A stretch of 64,000 nucleotides of DNA from Bradyrhizobium sp. CER78 (GTDB taxonomy: Bacteria; Pseudomonadota; Alphaproteobacteria; Rhizobiales; Xanthobacteraceae), in assembly GCF_029846235.1 (NCBI RefSeq), contig NZ_JARVWP010000004.1, positions 248,001 to 312,000 of the forward strand, in the 5' to 3' direction. This document shows positions 44,793 through 54,405 of this stretch, piece after piece. The notes below the pieces were generated by a model. That model made no database searches. It was given only the letters and a program-made list of their open reading frames with translations, and was not told the origin of the DNA. The position numbers were made by a program, and so were the translations under genes. Numbering within the stretch: the first letter of the stretch is position 1; each line of letters starts with the position of its first letter.

Positions 44793-46280
44793 TCAGATGC
44801 CGAGCTTCGACTTCAGGAGATCGTTGACCGCTTGCGGGTTCGCCTTGCCGCCCGACGACTTCATCACCTGACCGACGAACCAGCCGACCAGTTGCGGCTT
44901 CGCCTTGGCCTGCTCGACCTTGTCGGGGTTGGCAGCGATGATGTCGTCGACCACCTTCTCGATCGCGCCGAGGTCGGTGACCTGCTTCATGCCGCGCGTC
45001 TCGACGAGCGCGCGCGGATCGCCGCCTTCCTGCCAGACGATCTCGAACAAGTCCTTGGCGATCTTGCCGGAAATCGTTCCCTCGCCGATCAGATCGACGA
45101 TCGCGGCGAGCTGCTGCGCCGACACCGGCGATGCAGCGATCGCAACGCTCTCCTTGTTCAGCCGGCCGAACAGCTCGTTGATCACCCAGTTGGCGGCGAG
45201 CTTGCCGTCGCGCGCCTTGTCGGCGAGGCCTGACAGCACCGTCTCGTAGAATTCGGCGCTCTCGCGCTCGGCGACCAGCACGCTCGCATCATAGGGTGAC
45301 AGGCCAAAGCCCGTAATAAAACGGGACCGCTTCTGATCGGGCAGCTCCGGCAGCTGCGCCTTGAGGCCGTCGACGAAGGCCTGGCTGAACTCGAGCGGCA
45401 GGAGATCGGGATCCGGGAAGTAACGGTAGTCGTGCGCCTCTTCCTTGGAGCGCATCGAACGGGTCTCGCCCTTGTTCGGATCGAACAGCCGGGTCTCCTG
45501 GTCGATGGTGCCGCCGTCCTCGATGATCTCGATCTGACGCCGCGCCTCGTACTCGATCGCCTGGCCGATGAAGTTGACCGAGTTCATGTTCTTGATTTCA
45601 CAGCGGGTGCCGAACGCGGTCTCGCCGTAGCGGCGCACCGAGACGTTGACGTCGGCGCGCAGATTGCCCTTCTCCATGTCGCCATCGCAGGTGCCGAGGT
45701 AGCGCAGGATCGAGCGCAGCTTGGTGACGTAGGCCTTGGCCTGCTCAGCATCGCGGATGTCGGGCTTGGAGACGATCTCCATCAGCGCGACACCGCAGCG
45801 GTTGAGGTCGACATAGGACATCGTCGGCGACTGATCGTGCAGCAGCTTGCCGGCGTCCTGTTCCAGATGCAGCCGCTCGATCCCGATCGTGACGCTGCGG
45901 CCGCCGTCGAGCTCGAGCGACACCTCGCCCTCGCCCACGATCGGCGACTTGTACTGGCTGATCTGGTAGCCCTGCGGCGAGTCCGGATAGAAATAGTTCT
46001 TGCGGTCGAACACCGAGCGCAGGTTGATCTTCGCATTCAGTCCGAGGCCGGTGAGCACCGCCTGGCGGACGCACTCCTCGTTGATGACGGGCAGCATGCC
46101 CGGCATCGCGGCATCGACCAGCGAGACATGGGAGTTGGGCTCGCCTCCGAACGCGGTCGACGCGCCGGAGAACAGCTTGGAGTTCGAGGTGACCTGGGCA
46201 TGGACCTCCATGCCGATCACGACCTCCCAATCGCCGGTGGCGCTCTTGATCAGTCTATGCGGGGCGGCAGATGCGGTCAT
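44793..46280 (-). CDS. gatB: Aspartyl/glutamyl-tRNA amidotransferase subunit B
   Basis: Carries the kinase/transamidase site that turns Glu-tRNA(Gln) or Asp-tRNA(Asn) into the amide form, using ammonia from GatA. 495 residues from the ATG at 46280. Seen: [20 protein letters not shown], the catalytic region [17 protein letters not shown] and [10 protein letters not shown], and the YqeY-like C-terminal tail ending [10 protein letters not shown]. It is separated from gatA and gatC by a patatin gene and a small unknown gene, all on the same strand. Confidence 0.97.
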   Translation of the reverse strand: MTASAAPHRLIKSATGDWEVVIGMEVHAQVTSNSKLFSGASTAFGGEPNSHVSLVDAAMPGMLPVINEECVRQAVLTGLGLNAKINLRSVFDRKNYFYPDSPQGYQISQYKSPIVGEGEVSLELDGGRSVTIGIERLHLEQDAGKLLHDQSPTMSYVDLNRCGVALMEIVSKPDIRDAEQAKAYVTKLRSILRYLGTCDGDMEKGNLRADVNVSVRRYGETAFGTRCEIKNMNSVNFIGQAIEYEARRQIEIIEDGGTIDQETRLFDPNKGETRSMRSKEEAHDYRYFPDPDLLPLEFSQAFVDGLKAQLPELPDQKRSRFITGFGLSPYDASVLVAERESAEFYETVLSGLADKARDGKLAANWVINELFGRLNKESVAIAASPVSAQQLAAIVDLIGEGTISGKIAKDLFEIVWQEGGDPRALVETRGMKQVTDLGAIEKVVDDIIAANPDKVEQAKAKPQLVGWFVGQVMKSSGGKANPQAVNDLLKSKLGI

Positions 46281-46408
46281 GGATCTCGGTTTCCGGACAA
46301 GTGATATCTGGGATGGATTGGGCTTCGCGCAACCGACCGCGCCAGTCAAGCCGCCTTGCTGTCCCCTTGCCGCCCCTTGCGGCCTGTAGCGGCGCATTGA
46401 GGCGCGGA

Positions 46409-47824
46409 TCAGAGCCCGCGCCGGAACTGCTGGTAGGCCTTGCTCGAGCGCAGCGCGTCCGCGCCGCCCGCAATCAGCTGATCGACCTGCTCGGGCGGCA
46501 GCGACAGCCGCGTCGGGATGGCGTTCAGGATACCGGCGCGGTCCGGTCCCAGCCGGTCGAAGCGGAGCCGCTCGACATAGATCGCGACGTCGCCGCACTT
46601 CCAGCCGGCGCCGACGCCAAGCCGGCTCCGATCCGCCGCCGACAGGCCGCAGCGCCAGCGCTTCAGCTTGCCGGACCAGTCGCTGGCGAGCGACGTGAAG
46701 GCGGCGTAGCTCGAACGCACGCTGGCATCGATTGCGGTGTCGGCGGCCGCGGACACCAGCTCGACGCCGTTCGGTCCTTCGAGCGTCTGCACAAAGTCGC
46801 CGGAGACGCCGCGGCCGGCATCGACCACCAGGAACAGGATGCGCTTCAGCTTGGCCGCCTGCCGCTCGTCGAGCGGCTCGTAAGGACGCTGCGCGGCGAG
46901 CAGACCGATGCTGAGCGCCGACAGTCCGTAATTGTCGACCAGCCCGCCATCGAGCAGCTTGACGTAGCGCATCGAGCCGTCGCGGTAGCGCGCCTGGGCC
47001 TCGGCGTAGGAGCGCAGCAAAGGTTGCGCGTTCGGATCGTTGCGCATCCGATCGTACCAGGGCGGCAGCGGCGCGGCGCAGCCGCCGGGATAGGTCTGCA
47101 GCACGATCGGCGCAAATGCCAGCGGCACCGCGGCCGACGCCGCCACCGCTTCAGCGACGCGATAGGAGCGGATATCGCTGCACAGCGCGTCGAAAGAGGT
47201 CTTGCCGAACACGAACGGCGTACGGTTGTAGATGTCGGAGGCGTTGATCCACACCCGCGGCCGGCGGTCGTCGGGCAATGCCTCGAACCGCGCGCCGTCG
47301 AACAGATTCTGGTCGAGCCAGTCGGTGAACTGGCTGTCGTTGACGCCGCCGCCCAGCGCGCGCCCGATATTGCCGAGCGAGATCCTGGTCTTCAGTCCCT
47401 CCTCGGCATTGCGCAGCAGGAATCGTTCGCGGAAATCGGCAAGCGCCGCGCGCCGCTTCAATCCAAAATAAGCGGCGGTGACCGATCCGCCGGAGACGCC
47501 GGAGACGAAATCGACGCGATCGAGCAGCGTCCTGCTGCCGGCGGCGCTGGAGTGCACCCGGTCGAGCTCTTCAAGCACGCCGAACGAAAACGCCGCCGCG
47601 CGCGTGCCGCCGCCGGAGAACGACAGCGCGAGCAACAGATCATCTTCATAAGTCGGATAGTCGCGGGCGCTGCTGTTGTCGGCGAGCGCGGCACCGAGCG
47701 GCACGTTGCCGGGCAGATTGTACACGGAGGCGCAGCCAGCAAGGCCCGCTCCCACCACGGCCACCAGCAGCGCTGACAGCCATCCCCCTATGCCCGACCC
47801 ACGCACGAATACTCTCTTTGCCAC
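46409..47824 (-). CDS. Patatin-like phospholipase lipoprotein
   Basis: 471 residues. A lipobox LAGC places the lipid anchor at Cys31, so the protein is tethered to a membrane facing the periplasm. The patatin fold has the oxyanion loop [12 protein letters not shown], the nucleophile Ser111 in GVSGGS and the catalytic Asp in LLDGGLVDN, so the Ser-Asp dyad is intact. It probably hydrolyses phospholipid or lipid ester. It lies within the spread-out gat cluster without an evident link to tRNA charging. Confidence 0.92.
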   Translation of the reverse strand: MAKRVFVRGSGIGGWLSALLVAVVGAGLAGCASVYNLPGNVPLGAALADNSSARDYPTYEDDLLLALSFSGGGTRAAAFSFGVLEELDRVHSSAAGSRTLLDRVDFVSGVSGGSVTAAYFGLKRRAALADFRERFLLRNAEEGLKTRISLGNIGRALGGGVNDSQFTDWLDQNLFDGARFEALPDDRRPRVWINASDIYNRTPFVFGKTSFDALCSDIRSYRVAEAVAASAAVPLAFAPIVLQTYPGGCAAPLPPWYDRMRNDPNAQPLLRSYAEAQARYRDGSMRYVKLLDGGLVDNYGLSALSIGLLAAQRPYEPLDERQAAKLKRILFLVVDAGRGVSGDFVQTLEGPNGVELVSAAADTAIDASVRSSYAAFTSLASDWSGKLKRWRCGLSAADRSRLGVGAGWKCGDVAIYVERLRFDRLGPDRAGILNAIPTRLSLPPEQVDQLIAGGADALRSSKAYQQFRRGL

Positions 47825-47934
47825 TGGCCCCCGCCCGGTTCCACCAGCCTATCACGGTCAATCTGGGCGGCGGCATGGCGGCCGAAACACGGTTAATGCT
47901 CGCGGTGTCAAGACACCAGCAGCTGCGCGGTAGT

Positions 47935-48216
47935 TCAAGCTGAAAGTGCGGACACAATCCGCTCCCACTCGGCCTCGAGCGTGTCCTTTGCGACCGGCTG
48001 TCCGGCCCGGCGATACCAGTAGCCGGCATTGCCGAGGTCGCCCTCGACGCGATGCAGATGGGCGTGCACCCAGGCAGAGTTGGCGTCGCTCTCGTCTTGC
48101 ACGATGCGGTGCGCCTGGTCCCAATCGCCCTTCTTTGCCCACCACAATGCGGCGAGCGGCGGCGATAGCGCCGCATCGGGCGCTGCGTCAGCGAGAGTGG
48201 CGCGGAAGTCCGCCAT
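47935..48216 (-). CDS. Small conserved protein of unknown function
   Basis: 93 residues, helical, with DWDQAHRIVQDESDANSAWV and HAHLHRVEGDLGNAGYWYRR. No signal peptide or membrane segment. It starts 3 bases after the gatA stop, so it is almost certainly read from the gatA transcript. I recall the sequence type as a conserved hypothetical beside gatA in Bradyrhizobium; its function is unknown. Confidence 0.75.
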   Translation of the reverse strand: MADFRATLADAAPDAALSPPLAALWWAKKGDWDQAHRIVQDESDANSAWVHAHLHRVEGDLGNAGYWYRRAGQPVAKDTLEAEWERIVSALSA

Positions 48217-48219
48217 CGC

Positions 48220-49695
48220 TCACCACCATTTGGGCGCCGTGAAGCGGCCGGCCGCCTGCTCGATCACCTCGCCGAGCGAGAACAGCGTATCCTCGTCGAA
48301 CGGACGGCCGATCAGTTGCAGGCCGAGCGGCAGGCCCTGAGTATCCTTGCCCGCGGGCACCGCGATGCCCGGCAGGCCCGCCATGTTCACGGTCACCGTG
48401 AAGATGTCGTTGAGATACATCTCGACCGGATCGGCGCCGCCCTTCTCGCCGATGCCGAACGCCGCCGACGGCGTCGCCGGGGTCAGGATCGCATTCACGC
48501 CCTTGGCGAAGCAGTCTTCGAAATCCTTCTTGATCAGCGTCCGCACCTTCTGCGCACGCAGATAATAGGCATCGTAATAGCCGGCCGAGAGCACATAGGT
48601 GCCGATCAGCACGCGGCGGCGCACCTCGTCGCCAAAGCCATCGGCGCGGGTGTTCTCGTACATCTCGATGATGCTCTTGCCCGGGTCGCGCAGCCCGTAG
48701 CGCACACCATCATAGCGCGCGAGGTTCGACGAAGCCTCCGCCGGCGCCACGATGTAATAGGCCGGCAGCGCGTATTTGGTGTGCGGCAGCGACACCTCGA
48801 CGAGCTCGGCGCCAGCGGCCTTCAGCCACTGCGCGCCCTCGCTCCAGAGCTTTTCGATCTCGGCCGGCATGCCGTCGAGCCGATACTCTTTGGGAATACC
48901 AATCTTCATGCCCTTCACGGACTTGCCGATCGCGGCCTCGTAGTCCGGCACCGCGATGTCGACCGACGTGGTGTCCTTTGGGTCGTGACCGGCCATCGAG
49001 CGCATCAGGATCGCGGCATCGCGCGTGGTGCGCGCGATCGGGCCGGCCTGGTCGAGCGAAGATGCGAACGCCACGATGCCCCAGCGCGAGCAGCGGCCAT
49101 AGGTCGGCTTGATGCCGACGGTCGCGGTGAACGCGGCCGGTTGGCGGATCGAGCCGCCGGTGTCGGTCGCAGTCGCGCCCATGCAGAGCAGCGCCGCCAC
49201 CGCCGAGGCCGAGCCGCCCGATGAGCCGCCCGGCACCAGCGTGGTGTTGGAGCCCTCGCGGCGCCACGGGTTGGTGACCGGACCGAAGCACGAGGTCTCG
49301 TTCGATGAGCCCATCGCGAACTCGTCATTGTTGAGCTTGCCGAGCAGCACGGCGCCGTCACGCCAGAGCTGCGAGGTCACCGTCGACTCGTAGGGCGGGA
49401 TGAAATTGCCGAGGATCTTCGAGCACGCCGTGGTCCTGATATCGCGGGTCGCGAACAGATCCTTGATGCCGAGCGGAATGCCTGCCAGCGGTCCGCCCTC
49501 ACCCTTTGCAATTTTCTCGTCGGCGACCCTGGCCATCTCGCGCGCCCTGTCGGGCGTCTCGAGTACATAGGCATTGAGCACGCGCGCGGCTTCGATGGCG
49601 GCGAGATGCGCGTCAGTCAGTTCGCGGGCGGTGAAAGACTTGCTCGCCAGGCCCTCGCGGGCCTCGGCGATCGTCAGCGATGTCAAATCGGTCAT
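48220..49695 (-). CDS. gatA: Aspartyl/glutamyl-tRNA amidotransferase subunit A
   Basis: Glutaminase subunit that releases ammonia for GatB. 491 residues. The amidase signature triad is complete: Lys78 in [10 protein letters not shown], the cis-Ser in [11 protein letters not shown] (about 158) and the nucleophile Ser182 in [10 protein letters not shown]. The start overlaps the end of the preceding small gene by 4 bp. A tRNA-dependent route to Gln-tRNA, and perhaps Asn-tRNA, is implied. Confidence 0.97.
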   Translation of the reverse strand: MTDLTSLTIAEAREGLASKSFTARELTDAHLAAIEAARVLNAYVLETPDRAREMARVADEKIAKGEGGPLAGIPLGIKDLFATRDIRTTACSKILGNFIPPYESTVTSQLWRDGAVLLGKLNNDEFAMGSSNETSCFGPVTNPWRREGSNTTLVPGGSSGGSASAVAALLCMGATATDTGGSIRQPAAFTATVGIKPTYGRCSRWGIVAFASSLDQAGPIARTTRDAAILMRSMAGHDPKDTTSVDIAVPDYEAAIGKSVKGMKIGIPKEYRLDGMPAEIEKLWSEGAQWLKAAGAELVEVSLPHTKYALPAYYIVAPAEASSNLARYDGVRYGLRDPGKSIIEMYENTRADGFGDEVRRRVLIGTYVLSAGYYDAYYLRAQKVRTLIKKDFEDCFAKGVNAILTPATPSAAFGIGEKGGADPVEMYLNDIFTVTVNMAGLPGIAVPAGKDTQGLPLGLQLIGRPFDEDTLFSLGEVIEQAAGRFTAPKWW

Positions 49696-49922
49696 TTATT
49701 GATCGGGCTGCAGAAGAACGGAGACAAGGTTTTGTCGTTGGCGGGGTCGTCTTGGCGCGCTTTGGCATTTTCCTTGGCGCGGGCGGCATCGAGCGCCTCG
49801 AGATGGTCGAGCACGGCGTCCATCGCCGCGTTGGGATCGGCGACCTTCCCCTTGCGCTCCATCGCATCGAGGAAGTCCATATAGGCCTTGTAGGCCTTCT
49901 CATCGTCGCAGAGCAGACACAT
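49692..49922 (-). CDS. Small conserved protein in the gat operon
   Basis: 76 residues. The N-terminus [20 protein letters not shown] has a CxxC pair; the rest is charged and helical, and a third Cys lies near the end (FFCSPINK). It is placed between gatC and gatA with a 4-bp overlap onto gatA, so it is co-translated. It is conserved at this place in Bradyrhizobium from memory. The CxxC pair might bind metal, but the role is unknown. Confidence 0.75.
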   Translation of the reverse strand: MCLLCDDEKAYKAYMDFLDAMERKGKVADPNAAMDAVLDHLEALDAARAKENAKARQDDPANDKTLSPFFCSPINK

Positions 49923-49944
49923 TGGACTTATCCGATCGGGCTCT

Positions 49945-50232
49945 TTACTCGACCACCTTCGGCACCAGGAAGAAGTCGTTCACGGTGTCGGGCGCATTGC
50001 GGACGATGATTTCGGCGATCTCGCCGTCATTGACCACATCGGCGCGCTTCTTCATCTCCATCGGCGTCACCGAGGTCATCGGCTCGACGCCGTCGATATT
50101 CACCTCCGACAACTGCTCGACAAAGGCCAGCATCGCGTTCAGCTCGCCCTGGAGATGGGGAACTTCGGCGTCGCTGACCGCGATCCGCGCCAGATGCGCG
50201 ATGCGGCGGACAGTCGTGGCATCTACGGACAT
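49945..50232 (-). CDS. gatC: Aspartyl/glutamyl-tRNA amidotransferase subunit C
   Basis: Small subunit that wraps around GatA and holds it to GatB. 95 residues with the family core [37 protein letters not shown] and the C-terminal [11 protein letters not shown]. It is the first gene of the gatC-gatA part of the cluster, with a 22-bp gap to the small CxxC gene. Confidence 0.96.
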   Translation of the reverse strand: MSVDATTVRRIAHLARIAVSDAEVPHLQGELNAMLAFVEQLSEVNIDGVEPMTSVTPMEMKKRADVVNDGEIAEIIVRNAPDTVNDFFLVPKVVE

Positions 50233-50471
50233 TATATAGGGCCTCGGGTGGTCAGGCTGAAAGGTCAGCCTGCCGTATAGCAGAGGCCGGTTTTGCGCCG
50301 CAACCGCGGCCCCGGGGGCTTAACCGACCCCGCCGGCCCCCGGCGAGACATTCCGGGCGCTCATTGAGGGCTGCAAAACCCCACGACGAAACCACTTCCT
50401 GCCCGCCACGAAGTGGTCCGGAAACATTGCCGGCGCCTACTGTCTCCAAACAGAAAAGTTCGGAGCGCGTC

Positions 50472-50579
50472 ATGTCAATGCTCGAAAGCCGCCCCCGGTC
50501 GGAGGGCTGGGACCCCGCCTTGTGGTCGATCGGCACAGTGCTGGGGATTGCGATCCTTTACGTGGCCTGCCTGGTCTGA
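50472..50579 (+). CDS. Very small single-span membrane protein
   Basis: 35 residues. The N-terminal half is polar (SMLESRPRSEGWDPALW) and the C-terminal half is one membrane helix (SIGTVLGIAILYVACLV). GGAGCG lies 6 bases before the ATG at 50472. It is followed 12 bases later by another small gene in the same direction. No function is known; a regulatory or subunit-like role is possible. Confidence 0.6.
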   Translation: MSMLESRPRSEGWDPALWSIGTVLGIAILYVACLV

Positions 50580-50591
50580 GCGAGGCAAGCC

Positions 50592-50768
50592 ATGGCCATC
50601 TCCCAGGCAAAGGCTCTGCAGGAAAAGGCCGAGATGTTCGAGCGCCGCGCCGAAAGCGCCGCGGATCCGATCTCCCGCCAGCATTACAAGGAAATGGCGG
50701 CGCATTATCGCAGGCTCGCGACCGAGCATCTGGAGATCATCCGGGACGAGCCGGCGCGTCAGGCCTGA
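50592..50768 (+). CDS. Small helical protein
   Basis: 58 residues, begins MAISQAKALQEKAEMFERRA and ends EIIRDEPARQA. The sequence is amphipathic and charged, compatible with a short coiled coil. It follows the 35-residue membrane protein by 12 bases, so the two probably form a mini-operon. I recall close relatives as conserved hypotheticals in Bradyrhizobium. Its end overlaps the nitronate monooxygenase gene by 10 bp on the other strand. Confidence 0.7.
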   Translation: MAISQAKALQEKAEMFERRAESAADPISRQHYKEMAAHYRRLATEHLEIIRDEPARQA

Positions 50769-51838
50769 GACAGCGCCCCCATCCGCGCCAGCGCCGCGCC
50801 GGCGAGTGCGCGGGTCAGCTCCGCGGCCGGCATCTCCTTGCCCATCCGGACCGCCTGGCCAGCCCAAAGATTGGTGAAATCGACCTTGCCCTGCTTTTCG
50901 GCAGCCGCCTTCAGGGGTCCGAGGGCGGTCGCCGCATGCGGGAATGCCGGCGCGTCAGGCGAGATCGGGCCGACCTCGCGCATCACGCGATTGGCGACGC
51001 CGCGCGCCGGGCGACCCGTCATCACATTGGTGATAACGGTCGATTCATCGCTGGCCTGCGCCAGCGCGATACGGCCCGGTGCGGTCACCTTGGACTCCGG
51101 ACAGCGCAGATAGGCCGTGCCGATTTGTACGGCTGATGCGCCGAGCGCGAAGGCCGCCGCGATGCCGCGTCCATCGGCGATGCCGCCGGCCGCGACGACC
51201 GGTACCTTCACCGCATCCACCACCTGCGGCAGCAGCGAGAATGTGCCCGGCTGCTCGGCAATGGTTTCGGTGAGGAACATGGCGCGATGGCCGCCGGCGT
51301 CGGCGCCCTGCGCGATGATGACGTCGGCGCCGTTCTCCTCGAGCCAGATCGCCTCCTTCACGGTCGTCGCCGACGACATCACGATGGCGCCCGCTCCCTT
51401 CACCCGCTGCAACAGTTTTGGCTCCGGCAGACCGAAATGGAAGCTGACGACCTCGGGCTTCAGCTCCTCGACCACCGCGCAGAACGCCGCATCGAACGGC
51501 GCGCGGTTCGCCGCGCTGATCGGTGCGTTGGGATCGAGGCCATGCTCGTGGTAGTAAGGCGCCAGCCGCTGCCGCCATGACGCCTCGCGCGCCGGATCGG
51601 CGTCGACCGCCTTGTGGCAAAAGAAGTTGAGGTTGACCGGCGCGGAGACGCGCTGGCGGATGATGTTGACTTGCTCGCGCGCCTTCTCGGCCGACAGCAT
51701 CGCGCATGGCAGCGAGCCGAGCCCGCCGCCCTGCGCCACCGCGATCACCAGCTCCGCATCCATCACGCCGGCCATCGGCGCCAGCACGATCGGGAATTCG
51801 GTCTTGAAACGATCGATCAATCGACGGTCCGGCCACAT
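50759..51838 (-). CDS. Nitronate monooxygenase-family flavoprotein
   Basis: 359 residues from the ATG at 51838, with GAGG 7 bases upstream; a GTG at 51850 is possible. FMN-dependent TIM barrel related to nitronate monooxygenase and FabK: PIVLAPMAGVMDAELVIAVA at the N-terminus, QGADAGGHRAMF for the phosphate loop and VVAAGGIADGRGIAAAFALG for the second FMN loop. It probably oxidises alkyl nitronates such as propionate-3-nitronate. A second, more distant copy lies 18 bp upstream in the same direction. Confidence 0.88.
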   Translation of the reverse strand: MWPDRRLIDRFKTEFPIVLAPMAGVMDAELVIAVAQGGGLGSLPCAMLSAEKAREQVNIIRQRVSAPVNLNFFCHKAVDADPAREASWRQRLAPYYHEHGLDPNAPISAANRAPFDAAFCAVVEELKPEVVSFHFGLPEPKLLQRVKGAGAIVMSSATTVKEAIWLEENGADVIIAQGADAGGHRAMFLTETIAEQPGTFSLLPQVVDAVKVPVVAAGGIADGRGIAAAFALGASAVQIGTAYLRCPESKVTAPGRIALAQASDESTVITNVMTGRPARGVANRVMREVGPISPDAPAFPHAATALGPLKAAAEKQGKVDFTNLWAGQAVRMGKEMPAAELTRALAGAALARMGALSQA

Positions 51839-51856
51839 GGTGTGCCTCACACTTGT

Positions 51857-52837
51857 TCAGATCAAAGAGGAAAGAGAGTTGCGCCGGCCCTGCAACGACT
51901 GCTCGGCTTCGGCAACGATGCGGCCGACGATTTCGGCCGCGGGAACGATATCATGGATCAGGCCGACGGACTCGCCGGCAAACACTGCGGCAATGTCGAA
52001 ATTGCCCGCTTCCCGCGCAGCGGCATACTCCACAGCGATCTCGTCTGCGCGCTGCATCAGCTCGATCTCGCGGCCAGACCACCGCCGCAAATGATCGTTG
52101 GCAAGCGAGCGCGCGGTGAATGGCGCCGGCCACATCAGCTTGCGCGACCAGTCCATCACCACGCCGCGCACCGTCTCGCCGCTCTTCGTCGCGCGGATCA
52201 ACTGCTTCGCCTGCTCGGGCGCGCCGGCCTCGACGCTGGCATAGAAACGCGTTCCCATCAGCACGCCGGCGGCGCCGAGCATCATCATCGCAGCCAAGCC
52301 GCGGCCATCAGCGATGCCGCCGGCCGCGACGACCGGCACACGCCCTGCCGAAAAATCGATGATCGCCGGTACGATATCGAGCGTGGTGCGCGACGCACCG
52401 TGACCGCCCGCCTCAGTCCCCTGCGCAATCAGGATGTCGGCGCCGCAATCGAGCGCCGCTTGCGCCATCTCCTCATTCTGCACCTGGCAGATCAGCAGCG
52501 CGCCGGCGGCTTTGATATCAGGCACGAACGGCGCGGGATCGCCGAATGACAGCATCACGGCGCGTGGCCGCGCCTGTAGCGCGATATCCATCAGCTCGGG
52601 TTGCTTCGCGAGACTCCAGGTGATGAAGCCGATGCCGAACGGACGGCGAAATCCGCTGAGCGCTGCAGTCTCCGCCTCGAGCCACGCTCTGTCGCCGTAG
52701 CCGCCGCCCAGAATGCCGAAGCCGCCCGCCTCGCTCACCGCCTTCACCAGCCGGCTCCCCGTGATCATGGCCATCGGCGCCGCCAGGATCGGATGTTCAA
52801 TGCCCAGACGCGCCGTCAATTCGGTGCTGATCGGCAT
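51857..52837 (-). CDS. Nitronate monooxygenase-family flavoprotein, second copy
   Basis: 326 residues from the ATG at 52837, with GGGAGC upstream. It has the same FMN-barrel landmarks as its neighbour: HPILAAPMAMITGSRLVKAV, AQGTEAGGHGA and VVAAGGIADGRGLAAMMMLG, but is clearly divergent from it. The two genes are co-directional with an 18-bp gap and likely co-transcribed. It is divergent from a LysR gene, which probably regulates both. Confidence 0.88.
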   Translation of the reverse strand: MPISTELTARLGIEHPILAAPMAMITGSRLVKAVSEAGGFGILGGGYGDRAWLEAETAALSGFRRPFGIGFITWSLAKQPELMDIALQARPRAVMLSFGDPAPFVPDIKAAGALLICQVQNEEMAQAALDCGADILIAQGTEAGGHGASRTTLDIVPAIIDFSAGRVPVVAAGGIADGRGLAAMMMLGAAGVLMGTRFYASVEAGAPEQAKQLIRATKSGETVRGVVMDWSRKLMWPAPFTARSLANDHLRRWSGREIELMQRADEIAVEYAAAREAGNFDIAAVFAGESVGLIHDIVPAAEIVGRIVAEAEQSLQGRRNSLSSLI

Positions 52838-52954
52838 GCGCTTGCTCCCTGTTCTGGACTTGCTGTTCTGGACTTGCAGCCTAAGCGGGCCTATCATTCT
52901 CGGATAATGAATACTAGAGAACGCAGCCATCTCTAAATTGAAACGGTGGTCCAG

Positions 52955-53845
52955 ATGGAATTGACCGACCTGCTCACCTTTTCCACGGTCGCCCGGCTCG
53001 GCGGCATCACCCGGGCCGCCGACGAGCTGAATACCGTGCAGTCCAACGTCACCCAGCGCATCAAGGCGCTGGAGGCCGAGATCGGCACTGCGCTGTTCGA
53101 GCGGCACAGCCGTGGCATGTCGCTGACCGGCGCCGGCCGCCGCCTGCTGCCGTATGCGCAGCGGATGGCGGCGCTGTCGCGCGAAGCCGTGCTCGCCGCG
53201 CGCGACGATGGCGAGCCGAGGGGACCGCTGTCGATCGGCTCGATGGAGACGACCGCCGCCGTTCGGCTGCCAACACTGCTTGCCGAGTTTCACCGCCGTT
53301 ACCCGGCGGTGCGCCTGACGCTACGCACCGCGCCGACCACCGATCTCGTCGCCGCCGTGCTTGACGGCTCGCTCGATGGCGCCTTCGTCGCCGGTCCGAT
53401 CGAGCACGCCGAACTGTCAGCGACATCGGCCTTCACCGAGGAACTGGTGCTCGTCACCGCGCAGCGCTGGAAATCGCTCGCCGCCTTGCGCGCCGGCACA
53501 CCGGAGTCTGGTCCGACCGCGCTGGTGTTCCGCACCGGCTGCACCTACCGGCAGCGCCTCGAACAGGTGTTCACCGAGTTCGGCTGGCCGTCGGCCGCGC
53601 GCTTCGAACTCGGCACGCTCGACGGCATGGTCGGCTGCGTCGCCGCCGACATGGGCGTGACGCTCTTGCCGCGCGCGGTCGTCGAACGCGACCACGTCCA
53701 GCGCGACGTGAATATCCACAAGCTCAATCCGCAGCATGCTCAGGTCGAGACGCTGTTCATCCAGCGCCGCACCGCGCACCAGTACAGTCCGTTGCAGGGG
53801 CTTGTCGCGTGCCTCGGCGGCGACGATCGGGTGATCGCCGCCTGA
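52955..53845 (+). CDS. LysR-family transcriptional regulator
   Basis: 296 residues from the ATG at 52955. The N-terminal helix-turn-helix is LTDLLTFSTVARLGGITRAA with NTVQSNVTQRIKALEAEIG; the effector domain covers about 90-290. It resembles regulators of the GltC/CynR size class. It is divergent from the nitronate monooxygenase pair. The shared 117-bp gap has short inverted repeats such as ATTC-N9-GAAT at 52896-52912 that could be its binding site. Confidence 0.92.
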   Translation: MELTDLLTFSTVARLGGITRAADELNTVQSNVTQRIKALEAEIGTALFERHSRGMSLTGAGRRLLPYAQRMAALSREAVLAARDDGEPRGPLSIGSMETTAAVRLPTLLAEFHRRYPAVRLTLRTAPTTDLVAAVLDGSLDGAFVAGPIEHAELSATSAFTEELVLVTAQRWKSLAALRAGTPESGPTALVFRTGCTYRQRLEQVFTEFGWPSAARFELGTLDGMVGCVAADMGVTLLPRAVVERDHVQRDVNIHKLNPQHAQVETLFIQRRTAHQYSPLQGLVACLGGDDRVIAA

Positions 53846-53920
53846 TCGGCGTTTTCGCATGGACGGCCGCCCGCATCCGGGCTTTGCCTCGGCGCGCGGC
53901 TGCGTGCTAAGCGCAAGGCC

Positions 53921-54403
53921 ATGCCCGCCCTCATCCTTCCCCTGATCGAAGCCGCGCCGCACTGGCCCGACCGTGGCGCGCTCGTCGGCCTCGACCTCGG
54001 CACCAAGACCATTGGCGTTGCCGTCTCCGATCCAGACCGGCGGCTCGCGACCGGCGTCGAGACCATTCAGCGCAAGCAGTTCAAGGTGGACGCGGCGCGG
54101 CTGCTCGCGATCGCGGCCGAGCGCAACGCCGCAGGCTTCGTGCTGGGCCTGCCGATCAACATGGACGGCAGCGAAGGCCCGCGCGCGCAATCGACCCGGG
54201 CCTTCGCCCGCAACCTCTCAAACCTCACCGTGCTGGCAATCGGACTATGGGACGAGCGCCTGTCGACCGCGGCGGTCGAACGCGAGTTGATCGGCATGGA
54301 TGTCAGCCGCGCCCGCCGTGCCGAGGTGATCGACGAGCACGCAGCGATCTTCATCCTGCAGGGCGCGCTCGACCGGCTCGCGAAGCTGCGCGGAGACCGC
54401 TGA
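53921..54403 (+). CDS. ruvX: RuvX/YqgF-family Holliday junction resolvase-like protein
   Basis: 160 residues. The RNase H-like core has GLDLGTKTIGVAVSDPDRRL with the first catalytic Asp, FVLGLPINMDGSEGPRAQST in the middle and WDERLSTAAVERELI with the last acidic site. YqgF proteins act in 16S rRNA 5'-end processing and are proposed junction resolvases. The carrier gene starts 2 bases after its stop, so they are probably co-transcribed. Confidence 0.94.
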   Translation: MPALILPLIEAAPHWPDRGALVGLDLGTKTIGVAVSDPDRRLATGVETIQRKQFKVDAARLLAIAAERNAAGFVLGLPINMDGSEGPRAQSTRAFARNLSNLTVLAIGLWDERLSTAAVERELIGMDVSRARRAEVIDEHAAIFILQGALDRLAKLRGDR

Positions 54404-54405
54404 CC

